Shown: piece by piece, positions 28,291 through 41,671 of the stretch
Layout: each line of letters starts with the position of its first letter
Numbering within the stretch: position 1 is the first letter of the stretch
Origin: an uncultured Clostridia bacterium
GTDB lineage: Bacteria; Bacillota; Clostridia; Christensenellales; UBA1242
Direction of reading: 5' to 3'
DNA length: 64,000 bases
Assembly: GCA_944383315.1 (NCBI GenBank)
Contig: CALWPB010000004.1
Location: forward strand, 1-64,000
Program-made: the position numbers and the translations under genes
Notes under the pieces: generated by a model
Told to the model about the DNA's origin: nothing
The model's database searches: none
Seen by the model: the letters and a program-made list of their open reading frames with translations, nothing else

Positions 28291-28641
28291 CTAAACTCTT
28301 ACACCTATTACATTTATATTTACGGTATCGACTATCATTCCTGAGAATTCTTCGACACGATACTTGACCGCTTTTTTCAAAGACTCAGCGACTGCACTAA
28401 TCGATACACCATATTTTAATACTACAAATAAATCTATAAAAATTCTATTTTCGTTTGTGATAACTTTGACTCCTTTACCAAGTTGCTGTTTTTTAAACAA
28501 GTCTGCAAAGTTATCACTCAATTTTTTTGACACAAGGTCAACGACACCATAGCAATCTAATGCCGCACTTGCCGCAATCGCAGCAATTGCATCATCTGCT
28601 ATATATATCTTACCATAATAGTTAGTTGTGGTAACTGACAT
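28291..28641 (-). CDS. Asp23/Gls24 family envelope-associated protein (YloU-like)
   Basis: The 116-residue protein is a single Asp23/Gls24 (DUF322) domain: YYGKIYIADDAIAAIAASAALDCYGVV at the N-terminus, and VKVITNENRIFIDLFVVLKYGVSISAVAESL in the middle. Members are small alkaline-shock or membrane-associated proteins of unclear biochemistry, and this subtype is genetically tied to fakA. It is the first gene of the asp23-fakA operon, divergent from rpmB. Promoter at 28679-28707; GAGG ribosome site. Confidence 0.92.
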   Translation of the reverse strand: MSVTTTNYYGKIYIADDAIAAIAASAALDCYGVVDLVSKKLSDNFADLFKKQQLGKGVKVITNENRIFIDLFVVLKYGVSISAVAESLKKAVKYRVEEFSGMIVDTVNINVIGVRV

Positions 28642-28678
28642 AAAACCTCGCTAGTTGTGTGTACATAGTACAAAGTTT

Positions 28679-28707
28679 ATTGTACTACTAAACCCGTAAT
28701 TTATCAA
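28679..28707 (-). promoter_or_regulatory. Promoter for asp23-fakA
   Basis: On the minus strand, TTGATA (28702-28707), a 17-bp spacer and TACAAT (28679-28684). Confidence 0.65.
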
Positions 28708-28767
28708 GTGTTTTGGTAAACTTTTTTGTAATTTTAACAAACTTTAAAAAAATATATGCAAATAGGG

Positions 28768-28796
28768 TTGCAAAAATAATAAAAAAATGATACAAT
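28768..28796 (+). promoter_or_regulatory. Promoter for rpmB
   Basis: TTGCAA (28768-28773), a 17-bp spacer and TACAAT (28791-28796). The leader of about 73 nt contains a 7-bp hairpin at 28816-28834. Confidence 0.65.
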
Positions 28797-28875
28797 GTTA
28801 CTACAATTTTTCGGTATAGTCTGGATTAGACTATTATCGGGCAAATAAACAATATGACACAGGGGGTGTTTTTAT

Positions 28876-29073
28876 ATGAGTAAAGTATGCGAGAACTGCG
28901 GTAAGACACAAATGGCTGCAAACCAAGTGCACCGTCAAAGTCAATGGGTACAACGTCGTACCTCATCGCCAAAGCAAGTAAACTTGCAAAACGTAACTGT
29001 TACTGATGAAAACGGCAACAAATGCAAGAAAAAACTTTGCACCCGTTGCATTAAAAAAATGAAGGCTGACTAA
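28876..29073 (+). CDS. rpmB: 50S ribosomal protein L28
   Basis: L28 is a small late-assembling protein of the large ribosomal subunit. The 65 residues show the family pattern, with the basic middle (WVQRRTSSPKQVNLQNVTVTDENGN) and KKKLCTRCIKKMK at the end. Two CxxC motifs (CENCGK at residues 5-10 and CTRC near 55) mark the zinc-binding form. GGGGGTG is the ribosome site. It is divergent from asp23-fakA, as in other Firmicutes, and has its own terminator. Confidence 0.95.
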   Translation: MSKVCENCGKTQMAANQVHRQSQWVQRRTSSPKQVNLQNVTVTDENGNKCKKKLCTRCIKKMKAD

Positions 29074-29082
29074 TGCTTTTTG

Positions 29083-29112
29083 ACTACTCTATTAATTGGG
29101 GTAGTTTTTTTA
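29083..29112 (+). terminator. Terminator of rpmB
   Basis: ACTACTC (29083-29089) pairs with GGGTAGT (29099-29105), including one G-U pair, and is followed by a T-run. Confidence 0.8.
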
Positions 29113-29221
29113 TTGATTTTTCATATACTGCTTAAAAAATAATATTTATTTAGAAAACGTTATAGACAAAAACTATATATAGTGTTATTATTATATAGAA
29201 TACAAAGGAGAATCAAATAAT

Positions 29222-29872
29222 ATGGCATCACTAATCGGTACTGACTCCACTATGAGAACAACTATAAACAAGCAATATTCCAAACAAGAGCAAGCAGAAT
29301 GGTTGGAAAAACAACTAAAACACATTCAAGAAAACTATGACACATATAAAAATTTCATAGGTGGAAATTATCAACGTAAATCTTTCCCACAGTTTAAAAC
29401 TAAAGGTAGGAATAGTCTTGAAGAATTAAATATTAACTGGGAAATCATTGATAAAAAACTTTACATAGCCCTAATATTTAAAACCAACGATTTAAAGAAA
29501 TATGAAATTTTGGAAACATTGCGCAGCAATGGTTGTTTTAAACAAACACTAGGAAAAGACTTACCACAGTTAGTGCAAACCCTAGACAACTACATTGCGT
29601 TATGTTACAGTGCTAATGACGACATAATTCCCTACTGGAATAAAGAAAAATTACGCAATCAGTTTACCCAGCAATACACTCAAACAACGCGAGAAAAAGT
29701 CTATTCTGTTGTAAAGAAAAAAGAATTTGAGAAGAAAATTGATAACCTTTTGCCGAAAACTTTTGATATAAACGAACTAAGAGGAAAAAACTATCTCTAT
29801 ATTCCCTTGCTTGTTAAAAACAATACCAAAGACATATCCTTTGATACGATAAACCATTCAAGGCTTAAATAA
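29222..29872 (+). CDS. Hypothetical cytoplasmic protein
   Basis: The 216-residue protein has no family I recognise. It is rich in Lys, Asn and Gln, without a signal peptide or membrane helices. The N-terminal half has a helix-prone stretch (KQEQAEWLEKQLKHIQENYDTYKNF), and the centre has alternating hydrophobic strands (WEIIDKKLYIALIFKTND). A well-placed AAAGGAG site precedes the start and a strong terminator follows, so it is likely expressed as a single gene. Confidence 0.7.
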   Translation: MASLIGTDSTMRTTINKQYSKQEQAEWLEKQLKHIQENYDTYKNFIGGNYQRKSFPQFKTKGRNSLEELNINWEIIDKKLYIALIFKTNDLKKYEILETLRSNGCFKQTLGKDLPQLVQTLDNYIALCYSANDDIIPYWNKEKLRNQFTQQYTQTTREKVYSVVKKKEFEKKIDNLLPKTFDINELRGKNYLYIPLLVKNNTKDISFDTINHSRLK

Positions 29873-29874
29873 AT

Positions 29875-29898
29875 AAAACGCACTTTTTAGTGCGTTTT
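29875..29898 (+). terminator. Terminator of the 216-aa gene
   Basis: A 10-bp perfect stem (AAAACGCACT with its complement) has a TTTT loop and starts two bases after the stop codon. Confidence 0.85.
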
Positions 29899-30224
29899 AT
29901 TTAACGTCTCAAAATGCCTATTAATCTTATTTGTTTATTCTAACTCTTTCCACTTTGATGAGTGTTAAACAGCATAATAAAAGGCACTTAGCTAAAACAA
30001 TTTGATTCAAAAACAAAAAAGATATACTTTAGTATACCCTAATTTGCAATTTGTTTATGAAAAATCAACTTAAACAATCCCCTTAAAAACCTTGGCGCTT
30101 TAATAACTATTATCCGCACTGTATTCCCCCTATATTAATTTAATAATACTTATGCGGGAAATAATTTTTTGGTGAAAAAATAATAGTTTATATAACGAAA
30201 GTTTTTGATATTGCTTATAATCAT
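29899..30224. other. Intergenic gap, nothing recognised
   Basis: This is 326 bp of AT-rich sequence between the 216-aa gene and rpe, which converge on it. I see no ORF with a ribosome site, no RNA gene and no convincing rpe terminator. Confidence 0.5.
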
Positions 30225-30896
30225 TTAATTATTTACTGATTTCAAAGTCCTAATAAATTTGGTTTTATCGGGAGCATTAAACATTGCGCTCCCTACTACA
30301 AGCACGTCAGCACCTAATGAAACAATAGTACCTGCATTTTGCTCATTTATACCGCCGTCTACTTCTATCAAAAAGTTATAGCCGTTTTGCTCGCGAAGGG
30401 CTGATAGTTCTGCAATTTTTGATAAACTCTCATTCATAAATTTCTGCCCACTTTGTCCCGGTTCTACACTCATAACAAGCACAATATCAACAAAAGGCAA
30501 AAAGTTTTCAATGGCAGAAACAGGAGTTTCTGGCTTTATAGACAAGCCAGCCTTACAACCCAAATTTTGTATTTGGCGAATAGCATTTATAATGGCAATA
30601 GTACCGTTTAATGCTTCGTAATGGACTGTAATGTGGCTAGCACCCGCTTTTGCATAAACATTCAATTTATCAAGTGGATTTTCCACCATCAAATGCACGT
30701 CCATAATGCCATTTACCCGTTTAGCAAGAAGGCTAACAACTATCTCATCAATAGTCTTGCGCTCAACAAAGCGACCGTCCATAACATCGCAATGTATCCA
30801 GTCAGCCCCTTCACGCAAACAATCTCTTGAATAATCAATTAATTCCCCAACTGGACAAGGGTCAGTGCTTGGGGCAACAATAATTTTTTTATCCAT
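30225..30896 (-). CDS. rpe: Ribulose-phosphate 3-epimerase
   Basis: Rpe interconverts ribulose 5-phosphate and xylulose 5-phosphate. The 223-residue TIM-barrel protein has DWIHCDVMDGRFV (about 32-44), MDVHLMVENP (about 65-75), VLVMSVEPGQSGQKF and EVDGGIN with the catalytic Asp, then the phosphate-binding ADVLVVGSAMF. It overlaps the 3' end of rsgA by 8 bp and is the last gene of the pcrA-to-rpe operon. Confidence 0.96.
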   Translation of the reverse strand: MDKKIIVAPSTDPCPVGELIDYSRDCLREGADWIHCDVMDGRFVERKTIDEIVVSLLAKRVNGIMDVHLMVENPLDKLNVYAKAGASHITVHYEALNGTIAIINAIRQIQNLGCKAGLSIKPETPVSAIENFLPFVDIVLVMSVEPGQSGQKFMNESLSKIAELSALREQNGYNFLIEVDGGINEQNAGTIVSLGADVLVVGSAMFNAPDKTKFIRTLKSVNN

Positions 30897-31755
30897 AAAT
30901 CTTTTTCTCCTTTTCTACTGCGGTATTAAATAACTGCACAAATCGTTCATATCGGGGCTTACTGATTTTGCCTTCGGCGAGTGCTCGTTTTACCGCACAA
31001 TCTTCAATTTTTTCACTAATATGGTTACAATTATTATACTTGCAATTTGGGCTAAAATCCTTAAATTCGGGATAATTATCTATTATATTTTCGGGTGAAA
31101 AATCATCGAGTTCAAAAGCATTAAAGCCTGGTGTATCGGCAAGCATAGCGCCATTTTCAAGCACGAAAATTTCACTATGGCGAGTTGTATTTCTTCCTCT
31201 ACCGATGCGGCTTAACTCGCCCGTTTCCATTTGAACATCGGGAAGTAAGCAGTTAAGAATACTTGTTTTACCTACTGCTGATTGTCCTGTAAGTATACTA
31301 AATTTACCTGACAAAACGGGGTTTAGGACTGTAGAGGTCGTGTTATAATCAAGCGCGGATATTAAACAAATTTGACAAATTTTACCGTATTGTGCTGTGA
31401 TTTCTTCAATAACAGCAGTAGAGCAAATATCAATTTTATTTATTACAATCACAGGTGTAATGCCAAGTGAAAAGAACTTGATTAGAAGTTTGTCTACAAG
31501 CATCAAATCAGGCTTTGGGATAGGCGCTAACACAATTAGTGCTTGCTCAACGTTTGCTAGTGGCGGGCGTATTAGGAAATTACGGCGCGGAAGTAAACGC
31601 TCTACAACTCCCAAATCTTCGTCCACTTCGACAAAATCGCCAACATATAATTTGTCTTCTTTTAGTTTTTTTCTACCTTTGAGGGTTAGAACTTTCGTAT
31701 CACTCTTTACTTGAAACTCACCTGCTACGGCTTTTATAATCTGCGCTTTAATCAC
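30889..31755 (-). CDS. rsgA: Ribosome small-subunit-dependent GTPase A
   Basis: RsgA is a circularly permuted GTPase that checks 30S subunit maturation. The 288 residues contain an N-terminal OB fold, then the permuted G-motifs: NKIDIC (G4, about 101), TGQSAVGKTSIL (G1, about 155) and ADTPGFNAF (G3). A C-terminal zinc module has Cys and His in CKYNNCNHISEKIEDCAVK. Translation starts at GTG (31755) behind GAGG. The rsgA-rpe order is conserved in Firmicutes. The usual prpC-prkC genes between priA and rsgA are absent here. Confidence 0.96.
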   Translation of the reverse strand: MIKAQIIKAVAGEFQVKSDTKVLTLKGRKKLKEDKLYVGDFVEVDEDLGVVERLLPRRNFLIRPPLANVEQALIVLAPIPKPDLMLVDKLLIKFFSLGITPVIVINKIDICSTAVIEEITAQYGKICQICLISALDYNTTSTVLNPVLSGKFSILTGQSAVGKTSILNCLLPDVQMETGELSRIGRGRNTTRHSEIFVLENGAMLADTPGFNAFELDDFSPENIIDNYPEFKDFSPNCKYNNCNHISEKIEDCAVKRALAEGKISKPRYERFVQLFNTAVEKEKKIYG

Positions 31756-31801
31756 TTTAACCTCGTATTTTTATTAATATTATGAATATTTATGCAATAA
31801 A

Positions 31802-33997
31802 TTATGACATATTGCTTGGATTAATTTCGACAAAAACCAATGATTTTGGATGCTTATCTTGACTTACTGTATCGTAAATAAAGTTGGAAATTTCAGGTTC
31901 TGTGTCAAGTAAAAATCTACACAAAATCTGGTATCTATACTTCTTCTCTATTCGAGACACGGGCGAAGCCATTGCTTCACAAAACAAAAATTTATCCCTA
32001 TGCTCAATATAATAATCTTGAATATGTGAATACAGCCTAGCTGTTGTTGAGCGTGCTTCATCCTTGTCTTCGGCAGTTATAAGTACGCGTATAATACGTG
32101 AAAACGGTGGGAATTGGGTAACTTCGCGTAAGTTTATTTCCTTTTCATAGAACCCTAAATAATCGTAATTTGATGCGAATCTATAAACGTAATGTTTCGG
32201 TGTATAGGTCTGCAAAATTACCTTTCCTTCCTTGTCCGCTCTACCAGCTCTGCCCGCAACCTGAGTTATCAACTGATATGTACGTTCAGCAGAACGAAAA
32301 TCACTAAAATGCAGGCTCATATCAGCATTCATAATACCTACAAGCGTAACACTTGGAAAGTCGTGCCCTTTTGCTATCATTTGAGTACCAACAAGGATAC
32401 AAGGCTTTGTTTTACCAAATTTTTCGAGTAAATCATTGAGCGAATTTTTGTTCTTTGTAGTGTCGTAGTCCATTCGTAAAATAGTTACGTTTGGGAAGCG
32501 CTCGTGCAGTTCTTCAACAACCTTTTGCGTCCCCATTGCGCCCATACGTATATAACTGCTGCCACATTTTGGGCAGTTGGTAAGTGCTTTGTAGCGGCGG
32601 TTGCAATAGTGGCACTTTAACTGGTTATCTTCCTTATGATACACGAGCGACACATCACAGTCTTCACATTTTGCCACATAACCACACTCACGGCAAATCA
32701 TATAACTACTAAAACCTCTCCTATTTATAAATAGCATTGCTTGATTGCCTGCGCTCACTGTGTTTTCAAGTTCGGTCATTAATTTTTCGCTGAAAATACC
32801 TGTATTGCCGTTTGCCATTTCGGCGCACATATTTACAATATCAATAACAGGCATTGGCTTTGCATTTGCTCTATTTGGGAGTAAATGAAGCATTACTTCG
32901 CCACGTTTTGCGCGGTAAAAAGTATCCAGACTAGGTGTTGCGCTACCGTAGATTACGGGGCAGTGATTGTATTCACTACGCATACGGGCTACGGTATGAG
33001 TAGTATAACGCGGGTTTGACTCTGCCTTGTAACTTGGGTCGTGCTCTTCGTCTAGTATGATTGCGCCTACATTTTCGATAGGGGCAAAGATTGCGCTTCG
33101 CGCCCCTATGACAATTCGCGCTTGTCCTGTACGGATACGTTGCCATTCGTCAAAACGTTCTCCATCGCTAAGCCCACTATGAAGAATGGCTACACTGTCT
33201 CCAAAGCGTGCGGTAAAAGTCGATAATACTTGCGGAGTAAGAGAGATTTCGGGAACGAGCAAAATCGCGTTTTTCCCTTCCGCTAGCACTTGTGAAATAA
33301 TATGCATATATACTTCGGTTTTGCCGCTACCTGTAACACCAAAAATCAAGTGTTCGTGCTCGCGGTTATTTAGAATCGAGTCGACAACTCGCTGCTGGTC
33401 AGCGGTAAGAGTAACTATTTTATCCTGTCGTTCGCTTACTTTTGGGGCGCGTTTCTTTAATGTCGTAACGCGTTCGACAACCCCCAAATCAAGCAATTTA
33501 TTTACATTCGCCGAGCCAAAACGTTTGTTAAGTTCGGTTTGGGCATACATTGTATCAGGTCGCAAAGACTTAATTAACTCAATTTGTTTTGTTGCATTTT
33601 TTCGGGTATTTTCGAGCAGTTCTCTGTCGTCAAATTTTTCGGTCAAACGAATAAAATTGATATACAAAGGTTTTGCTTTATCATTACGCAACTGTGTAGG
33701 AATAAAGAGCCGCATACAGTCGACATTTCTCAAATGAAAGGCTGCGCGCATCTGGTCATTTAAAGCCAAAAACTCGGGCAACAGCACTGGATAATCGTCC
33801 TTTGGCTGCCCGAGTGGTTTTAGTAAATTTGCAGGATATTCGCTAGTTTCTTTTAGTCGCAAAACATAGCCTGTAATATAACGCGGACCAAAAGGAACGG
33901 TAACGCGTTCACCCGCAACAGTGTCAGGTCGTGCAATGTAGTCAAACACTTTGTCGACCTGTTCATTTGTAATATCGACTATTACCTCGGCAATCAT
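31802..33997 (-). CDS. priA: Primosomal protein N' (replication restart helicase PriA)
   Basis: PriA reloads the replisome at stalled forks. The 731 residues show an N-terminal DNA-binding domain, Walker A ([11 protein letters not shown], about 219-229), the DEEH box (ILDEEHDPSYK), and the zinc region CRECGYVAKCEDCDVSL followed by CHYCNRRY and CPKCGS. Late helicase motifs include GTQMIAKGHDFP and QVAGRAGR. It begins 10 bp after rpoZ, with AAGGAGAAAGG upstream. Confidence 0.97.
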   Translation of the reverse strand: MIAEVIVDITNEQVDKVFDYIARPDTVAGERVTVPFGPRYITGYVLRLKETSEYPANLLKPLGQPKDDYPVLLPEFLALNDQMRAAFHLRNVDCMRLFIPTQLRNDKAKPLYINFIRLTEKFDDRELLENTRKNATKQIELIKSLRPDTMYAQTELNKRFGSANVNKLLDLGVVERVTTLKKRAPKVSERQDKIVTLTADQQRVVDSILNNREHEHLIFGVTGSGKTEVYMHIISQVLAEGKNAILLVPEISLTPQVLSTFTARFGDSVAILHSGLSDGERFDEWQRIRTGQARIVIGARSAIFAPIENVGAIILDEEHDPSYKAESNPRYTTHTVARMRSEYNHCPVIYGSATPSLDTFYRAKRGEVMLHLLPNRANAKPMPVIDIVNMCAEMANGNTGIFSEKLMTELENTVSAGNQAMLFINRRGFSSYMICRECGYVAKCEDCDVSLVYHKEDNQLKCHYCNRRYKALTNCPKCGSSYIRMGAMGTQKVVEELHERFPNVTILRMDYDTTKNKNSLNDLLEKFGKTKPCILVGTQMIAKGHDFPSVTLVGIMNADMSLHFSDFRSAERTYQLITQVAGRAGRADKEGKVILQTYTPKHYVYRFASNYDYLGFYEKEINLREVTQFPPFSRIIRVLITAEDKDEARSTTARLYSHIQDYYIEHRDKFLFCEAMASPVSRIEKKYRYQILCRFLLDTEPEISNFIYDTVSQDKHPKSLVFVEINPSNMS

Positions 33998-34007
33998 TCC
34001 TTTCTCC

Positions 34008-34229
34008 TTAGTTTGTCTTGCCTGCTGTTACCTTTCCTTCGTAAACTTCTTCGGCTGCGATGGCAATAACTTTGGGGTCTTTGTCCATCGGTTCGCCGAG
34101 TAGATACTCACTATTCAACTCCTTCGCCCTTTTGGCTACTAAACAAGTAAGTAAAAACTTGTTACCAACCTTTGCAGTTAAGTCATCAATCGGTGGCTCT
34201 GCCATTACGTATTCTCTTTCTTGTTCCAT
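34008..34229 (-). CDS. rpoZ: RNA polymerase omega subunit
   Basis: The omega subunit helps assemble and stabilise RNA polymerase. The 73 residues show the core pattern PPIDDLTAKVGNKFLLTCLVAKRAKELN (about 12-39), then DPKVIAIAAEEVYEGKV. The N-terminal MEQEREYVMAE is slightly longer than usual, but the first ATG has GGAGAG seven bases upstream. It lies between gatB and priA with 10-12 bp gaps. Confidence 0.9.
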   Translation of the reverse strand: MEQEREYVMAEPPIDDLTAKVGNKFLLTCLVAKRAKELNSEYLLGEPMDKDPKVIAIAAEEVYEGKVTAGKTN

Positions 34230-34241
34230 AATTTAACTCTC

Positions 34242-35660
34242 CTATTTAATCAACTCTTTTACTATTTCGCCAACTAATTTTGGATTAGCCTTACCTTGTG
34301 TTGCGCGCATTGCCTGTCCTACAAAGAATGCCATTGTTTTCTCATTTCCAGCCTTTAATTCGGCAACGGCTTTTGGGTTGTCTGCTACAATTTTTTGCAA
34401 TACTTCGGTTAAAGCCCCTGTATCATTCATTTGTTTTAGCCCTAATGACTCAACAAGTTTGCTTGGCTCCGTTCCGCCATCCCACAAAACATCAAATATT
34501 TTGCGTGCGCCTGCTTGGTTAATCTCACCGTCTTTGTAAAGGCGGAGCATTTCGGCTAAATCTTTCGGTTGTACTGTTATTTTACGGTCATCGACTTCAA
34601 GTGCGTTCAATTTCTTGAATACCTCGGCTGTTATCCAGTTACATACAAATTTAGGCTCATTGAAGTATGAGAGCACATTTTCGAAAAAGTCCGCATAGGC
34701 ACGTTCCTGTGTAATTAACAATGCGTCTTGCTCTGTAAGCCCCATTGCAATATATTCGGTTACTCTTTGTGGAGCGAGTTTTGGTAACTTTGCGCGAATA
34801 CTTTCGATATACTCATTCGTAACTTCAAGCGGTATTAAATCTGGGTCTGGGAAGTACCTATAATCTTGGCTGTCTTCCTTGGTACGCATTGAATATGTTT
34901 TGCCTTTCTCATCGTCCCAACGGCGTGTTTCTTGAATAATCGGGTGTCCTGCTTCCAATTCTTCAATTTGTCTATTTGATTCGTACTTAATAGCACGAAG
35001 AACCGCGCGGAAAGAGTTTAGGTTCTTTAATTCGGTACGTGTACCCAATGGCTCGCCATCGCGATTTACTGAAATATTGACATCAAAGCGTATACTACCT
35101 TCTTGCATTTTACAGTCGCTCACACCTACATAAAGTAGCGTGCTGCGCAATTTCTCTAAGTACGCAACTGCTTCTTCGGCACTACTCATATCTGGCTCAG
35201 ACACAATCTCAATTAGTGGAACACCACCGCGGTTGTAGTCTATCATTGTGCCACGTGCGGAATGAATTAATTTCCCTGCATCTTCTTCCAAATGGATACG
35301 GTTTAATCTAATAAATTTCTTTGTACCGTCTTCAAGTTCAATTTCTAGTCCACCACCCACACAAAGTGGATACTCCAACTGTGAAATTTGGTATGCTTTA
35401 CACAAGTCAGGATAAAAATAATTTTTACGTTCGAATACTGAATAGTTGTTAATGCGACAACCAACTGCGAGCCCCATAAGAATAGCGCGCTCAACAGCAT
35501 CGCGATTTAGTACGGGTAATGCCCCTGGCATTGCGGTACATACGGGACAGCAATTTGTGTTTGGTTTGTTGCCGAACTCATTTTTACAGCCACAAAAACA
35601 TTTGGTGCGCGTATTTAATTCGCTGTGGACTTCAAGCCCTATTACTGTGTTCCAACTCAT
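34242..35660 (-). CDS. gatB: Asp/Glu-tRNA(Asn/Gln) amidotransferase subunit B
   Basis: GatB is the kinase and tRNA-binding subunit of GatCAB, which converts Glu-tRNA(Gln) and Asp-tRNA(Asn) to their amide forms. The 472 residues include GLEVHSELNTRTKCFCGC (8-25), the zinc Cys pair near 38-41 (CCPVC), LNRIHLEEDAGK, YNRGGVPLIEIVSEPD, and the C-terminal YqeY-like helical domain. The start overlaps the gatA stop by one base. Confidence 0.97.
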   Translation of the reverse strand: MSWNTVIGLEVHSELNTRTKCFCGCKNEFGNKPNTNCCPVCTAMPGALPVLNRDAVERAILMGLAVGCRINNYSVFERKNYFYPDLCKAYQISQLEYPLCVGGGLEIELEDGTKKFIRLNRIHLEEDAGKLIHSARGTMIDYNRGGVPLIEIVSEPDMSSAEEAVAYLEKLRSTLLYVGVSDCKMQEGSIRFDVNISVNRDGEPLGTRTELKNLNSFRAVLRAIKYESNRQIEELEAGHPIIQETRRWDDEKGKTYSMRTKEDSQDYRYFPDPDLIPLEVTNEYIESIRAKLPKLAPQRVTEYIAMGLTEQDALLITQERAYADFFENVLSYFNEPKFVCNWITAEVFKKLNALEVDDRKITVQPKDLAEMLRLYKDGEINQAGARKIFDVLWDGGTEPSKLVESLGLKQMNDTGALTEVLQKIVADNPKAVAELKAGNEKTMAFFVGQAMRATQGKANPKLVGEIVKELIK

Positions 35661-37102
35661 TATTTGTCCTCCTTGTGTGCTGTTTCAAATGCATTTGCTA
35701 CTCTATACAATGTGGCTTCGTCAAAGTGCTTACCTATAAGTTGCATACCTATTGGCAAGCCTTGTCCGTCTTTGCCACAAGGCAAACTAATAGCAGGTAC
35801 GCTTGCAATATTTACAGGTACTGTAAAGATATCTGTTAAATACATTGCTACATGGTCGCCTGATTTCTCACCTAGTTTGAATGCGGTTGTTGCGGTTGTT
35901 GGACTAATCAAGCAATCGCACATTTTTAGTGCTTCGCTAAACTCGTTGCGAATTACCTTTTGCACTCTTTTTGCCTTGCGATAAAACGCATCATAATAAC
36001 CACTACTCAACACATAGTTACCAAGCATTATGCGGCGTTTTACTTCTTTCCCAAAACCTTGTGTACGTGATTTGAAATAAAGGTCGACAACGTCCGCATA
36101 ATTTTCGGCTCTAACTCCATATTTTACACCGTCAAAACGTGCAAGGTTGCTCGCTGCTTCGGCTGATGATATTACGTAATATACGGCAAGTGCGGTATCA
36201 AGGCTTGGCAAGTCTACTGTTACAATCTCAGCGCCTGCTTCCTTGTACCACTCAATTGCTTGCTCTAATGCAGTGCGAACATCGCCGCTTAACTTATCGC
36301 TAAAAAACTGCTTTGCAACACCAATTTTTAAACCCTTAACACCTTTGTCAATGTCCGCTAAATAGTCGGGCACTGCCACTTTTGATGCGGTCATATCCAT
36401 ATCATCAGCGCCAGCAATAACATTAAGCATAAGTGCGTTGTCTTTGACTGTACGTGTAAGTGGTCCCACTTGGTCGAGCGAACTCGCAAAAGCAACGACA
36501 CCGTAACGTGATACCCTGCCATAAGTGGGTTTTATACCCACCACACCACAAAAACTTGCGGGCTCACGAATTGAACCGCCTGTATCTGTACCAAGACTTG
36601 CAAAGCACTGACGCGCTGCAACAGTACAAGCACTACCACCACTACTTCCCCCCGGTACGCGTGATGTGTCAACAGGGTTACGAACAGCACCAAAAGCAGA
36701 ATTTTCGTTACTACTACCCATCGCAAACTCGTCCATATTCGCCTTTGCGATAATCACCGCCCCCGCGTCGTGAAGTTTGCTAGCACAAGTTGCGGTATAT
36801 GGCGAAACAAAGTTTTCCAAAAACTTACTTGCACACGTTGTGCGAGTACCCAAGTAGTTTATATTGTCCTTTAACACAACAGGCACGCCACCTAGCGCCC
36901 CGACATTTTCGCCACGAGCGCGTGCTGCGTCTATCTCGCCTGCGCGCTTCATTGCTTCATCAAAATAAGTTGAATTAAGCGCATTTAAATCTTGTGTTTC
37001 TTTTATGCGGTCAAAACATTCACGCACTAACTCTTGCGAAGTAACTTGTCCGCTATTTAATAAATCTATAATTTCGGTTAAACTGTAATCAAGATATTTC
37101 AT
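35660..37102 (-). CDS. gatA: Asp/Glu-tRNA(Asn/Gln) amidotransferase subunit A
   Basis: GatA is the glutamine amidase of GatCAB that supplies ammonia. The 480 residues carry the Ser-cisSer-Lys triad of the amidase-signature family: Lys78 in VVLKDN, the GGSSGGSA loop (151-158), and the nucleophile region TDTGGSIREPA near 172-182. It sits 3 bp after gatC behind GGAGGAG. Confidence 0.97.
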   Translation of the reverse strand: MKYLDYSLTEIIDLLNSGQVTSQELVRECFDRIKETQDLNALNSTYFDEAMKRAGEIDAARARGENVGALGGVPVVLKDNINYLGTRTTCASKFLENFVSPYTATCASKLHDAGAVIIAKANMDEFAMGSSNENSAFGAVRNPVDTSRVPGGSSGGSACTVAARQCFASLGTDTGGSIREPASFCGVVGIKPTYGRVSRYGVVAFASSLDQVGPLTRTVKDNALMLNVIAGADDMDMTASKVAVPDYLADIDKGVKGLKIGVAKQFFSDKLSGDVRTALEQAIEWYKEAGAEIVTVDLPSLDTALAVYYVISSAEAASNLARFDGVKYGVRAENYADVVDLYFKSRTQGFGKEVKRRIMLGNYVLSSGYYDAFYRKAKRVQKVIRNEFSEALKMCDCLISPTTATTAFKLGEKSGDHVAMYLTDIFTVPVNIASVPAISLPCGKDGQGLPIGMQLIGKHFDEATLYRVANAFETAHKEDK

Positions 37103-37105
37103 ATT

Positions 37106-37399
37106 CTACTCCTCCGCCACTGTAACAGGTACTAAAAATGCGCCGTCCTGTGCATCGGGAGCATTTGCGACAATTTCCGCTGCTGTAAGGCTTTGCTTTA
37201 TCTCATCGGCTCTTAATTCTGTATCTGCATTGATTGTTTTTTCTAGCAAGTCAACATTACTTACGTCTACTTTGTTAATAGCATCAACTTGTGCAAGTGT
37301 TGCTTCTAATTCGGCTACAAACTCGGCTGTCTCTGCTTCGGTAAATTCAAGCCTAGATAACTTTGCGAGTTTCTTTACATCTTCAATAGTTATACTCAT
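37106..37399 (-). CDS. gatC: Asp/Glu-tRNA(Asn/Gln) amidotransferase subunit C
   Basis: GatC is the small belt subunit that holds GatA and GatB together. The 97 residues show the typical TIEDVKKLAKLSRLEFTEAE start, and a C-terminal LRADEI..SLTAAEIVANAPDAQDGAFLVP. I start it at the ATG at 37399, because AAGGAC abuts an upstream GTG but is spaced correctly for this ATG. Confidence 0.94.
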   Translation of the reverse strand: MSITIEDVKKLAKLSRLEFTEAETAEFVAELEATLAQVDAINKVDVSNVDLLEKTINADTELRADEIKQSLTAAEIVANAPDAQDGAFLVPVTVAEE

Positions 37400-37455
37400 T
37401 TTCACGTCCTTAAATTTAATAAAAAAATGATACCACTAATATATAATTCTGTCAA

Positions 37456-41594
<4,139 letters not shown>

Positions 41595-41623
41595 AAATTC
41601 TTCCCTTGTTAAATGTAGATATA

Positions 41624-41652
41624 ATTGTAACAAAAAAAGCCGTCTTTGGCAA
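41624..41652 (-). promoter_or_regulatory. Promoter for the pcrA operon, overlapping the upstream terminator
   Basis: On the minus strand, TTGCCA (41647-41652), a 17-bp spacer and TACAAT (41624-41629). The spacer contains the 3' arm and T-run of the preceding gene's terminator. Confidence 0.65.
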
Positions 41653-41664
41653 TCAAAAACGGCT
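41633..41664 (-). terminator. Terminator of the 133-aa gene
   Basis: AGCCGT (41638-41643) and ACGGCT (41659-41664) pair, followed on the minus strand by a run of T. It overlaps the pcrA promoter. Confidence 0.75.
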
Positions 41665-41671
41665 CATAATC

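Noticed and set aside
36532-36726. Hydrophobic small ORF inside gatA
   Set aside because: It is a shadow frame of gatA, which is complete and well conserved. The same applies to most short ORFs opposite or within long genes.
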